In this document: positions 63,325-64,000 of the stretch, in pieces
How the letters are laid out: each line of letters opens with the position of its first letter
How positions within the stretch are numbered: position 1 is the first letter of the stretch
NCBI GenBank assembly: GCA_944390275.1
Contig: CALXPL010000001.1
Location: 248,001 to 312,000, forward strand
Length of the DNA: 64,000 nt
DNA from: an uncultured Alphaproteobacteria bacterium
Lineage (GTDB): Bacteria > Pseudomonadota > Alphaproteobacteria > RF32 > CAG-239
Direction: 5' to 3'
The notes under the pieces: generated by a model
Seen by the model: the letters and a program-made list of their open reading frames with translations, nothing else
Database searches by the model: none
What the model was told of the DNA's origin: nothing
Made by a program: the position numbers and the translations under genes

Positions 63325-64000
63325 ATGTCTGAATTTAAAGATAAAAAGAAATTTTTAAGTAAAGACGATGGACGAATGTATCGCTGGCATGCCGTGTCGA
63401 AAAGTTATGATTCCGAAGAATCTTTATCCGTTGAAGAAAAAAACACAGTTGCTGTTGAGGAATCTTTAAATGAAAAAGCCGATAATGTTTCTTTAGAAAA
63501 TGATAGTTCAGTTTCTTTACCTGAAAATTCAGACAATGTCTCCGATAGAAAAGATTTTTCAGGTCAGAATCTTGATAATCATGATTTTAATAATGTTTCT
63601 TTAAAAGGTGCTCTTTTTTCTAAGGCATCTTTAAAAAATGTCGATTTTTCTTCTATGGATTTATCAGATGCAGATTTTTCCGGTGCTGATTTAAGTGGTG
63701 CTAATTTATCCGGTGCGGTCTTAAAAAATGTTAATTTTACTGGGGCTTGTCTTAATGGTGTCCAGTTTTCAGGAGCAGATATTGAAGATGCTCTTTTTTT
63801 AGATGTTCAAATTGATCAAATTGCTTTGGAGGATTTACAACTTCTTATAGAATATCTTGCTAAGTATTTTCCTCATAAGTTAAATTTGGCAAAATTTAAT
63901 TTGACTATGCTGGATTTGAAAAAAATTGATTTGCATAGTGTCAATTTACGTGGTGTTGATTTTACCGGTGTCGATTTTACCGGCGTTAATATTATCGGCT
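63325..64000 (+). CDS. Pentapeptide-repeat protein (C-terminus cut by window edge)
   Basis: The open frame runs from ATG 63325 (TGGAAG upstream) off the right end, 225 codons visible. The first 85 residues are polar and acidic with no signal peptide. Then come about 15 pentapeptide units, e.g. NVDFSSMDLSDADFSGADLS and GANLSGAVLKNVNFTGACLN, interrupted by a helical insert (LEDLQLLIEYLAKYFPHKLN, about 170-189), then more repeats (LHSVNLRGVDFTGVDFTGVN). Right-handed beta-helix; role unknown. Gyrase-protecting (Qnr-like) function is not indicated. Confidence 0.82.
   Translation, partial: MSEFKDKKKFLSKDDGRMYRWHAVSKSYDSEESLSVEEKNTVAVEESLNEKADNVSLENDSSVSLPENSDNVSDRKDFSGQNLDNHDFNNVSLKGALFSKASLKNVDFSSMDLSDADFSGADLSGANLSGAVLKNVNFTGACLNGVQFSGADIEDALFLDVQIDQIALEDLQLLIEYLAKYFPHKLNLAKFNLTMLDLKKIDLHSVNLRGVDFTGVDFTGVNIIG

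Noticed and set aside
1..64000. tRNA or rRNA genes in the intergenic gaps
   Set aside because: I read the gaps over about 60 bases and saw no cloverleaf with a GTTCGANNC T-loop and no rRNA sequence. A tRNAscan run would settle this.
1..64000. Recoded UGA (Trp or Sec), suspected from the low GC
   Set aside because: Trp is coded by UGG throughout and several recognisable genes (addB, lptE, the TPR gene) end in TGA at the expected length.

Overview
The window is a dense, AT-rich stretch of a bacterial chromosome that uses the standard code (TAA, TAG and TGA all act as stops; UGG is Trp). It carries about 64 protein genes, no tRNA or rRNA gene that I can see, and no phage, IS element or CRISPR array. 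Gene content points to an alphaproteobacterium. The signs are an AddB-AddA-thioredoxin cluster, HslV-HslU, a YlxR-L7Ae fusion protein, a DUF3576-leuS-lptE-holA run, CarD, and LPS-export genes (lptE and an LptG/LptF-type permease). Low GC, pta-ackA and many small lineage-specific secreted proteins suggest a host- or gut-associated, partly fermentative member; that last step is inference.

Layout. 0-10.7 kb: grpE (cut by the left edge), a lone glycogen synthase, rph-rdgB, addB-addA, trxA. 10.7-13.7 kb (minus): hslV-hslU-hemW behind a sigma32-like promoter. 13.8-20.4 kb: an AmpG-type permease with a secreted partner, an SDR, gmk-Nudix, a Sel1 protein, cysK and an LptG-type permease. 20.4-25.9 kb: rimP-nusA-ylxR/Q-infB, headed by a promoter followed at once by a terminator-like hairpin. 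26-30.8 kb (minus): lipoprotein-comM-large secreted protein whose trypsin/HtrA-like domain has lost all three catalytic residues. 30.8-40.9 kb: rpsF-rpsR-rplI, rbfA, truB, rpsO, pnp, rplY, pth, ychF, trmL, with three orphan genes set between these blocks. 40.9-45.5 kb (minus): rsmB, a PanE-like protein, a WecA/MraY-like membrane protein that has lost its catalytic motifs, and a TPR protein. 45.6-50.3 kb: DUF3576-leuS-lptE-holA. 50.2-57.3 kb: small membrane proteins, a methyltransferase-like protein, a PerM/AI-2E family protein, DUF2066, ndk, pta-ackA, carD. 57.3-64 kb: lipoprotein, hslO, recX, truA, a Gfo/Idh/MocA oxidoreductase, a TolC-like lipoprotein with a C-terminal SPOR domain, and the start of a pentapeptide-repeat protein cut by the right edge.

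Most genes are housekeeping: translation and ribosome maturation, RNA decay, recombination, proteostasis and envelope building. The items most worth a second look are the degenerate-protease operon inserted into the classical nusA-infB-rbfA-truB-rpsO-pnp region, the WecA-like pseudoenzyme beside a TPR protein, a TolC-SPOR fusion behind three 10-bp tandem TTACA repeats, hairpins placed between promoter and gene at rimP and rplY, and two orphan genes that share a promoter spacer and a short protein motif.
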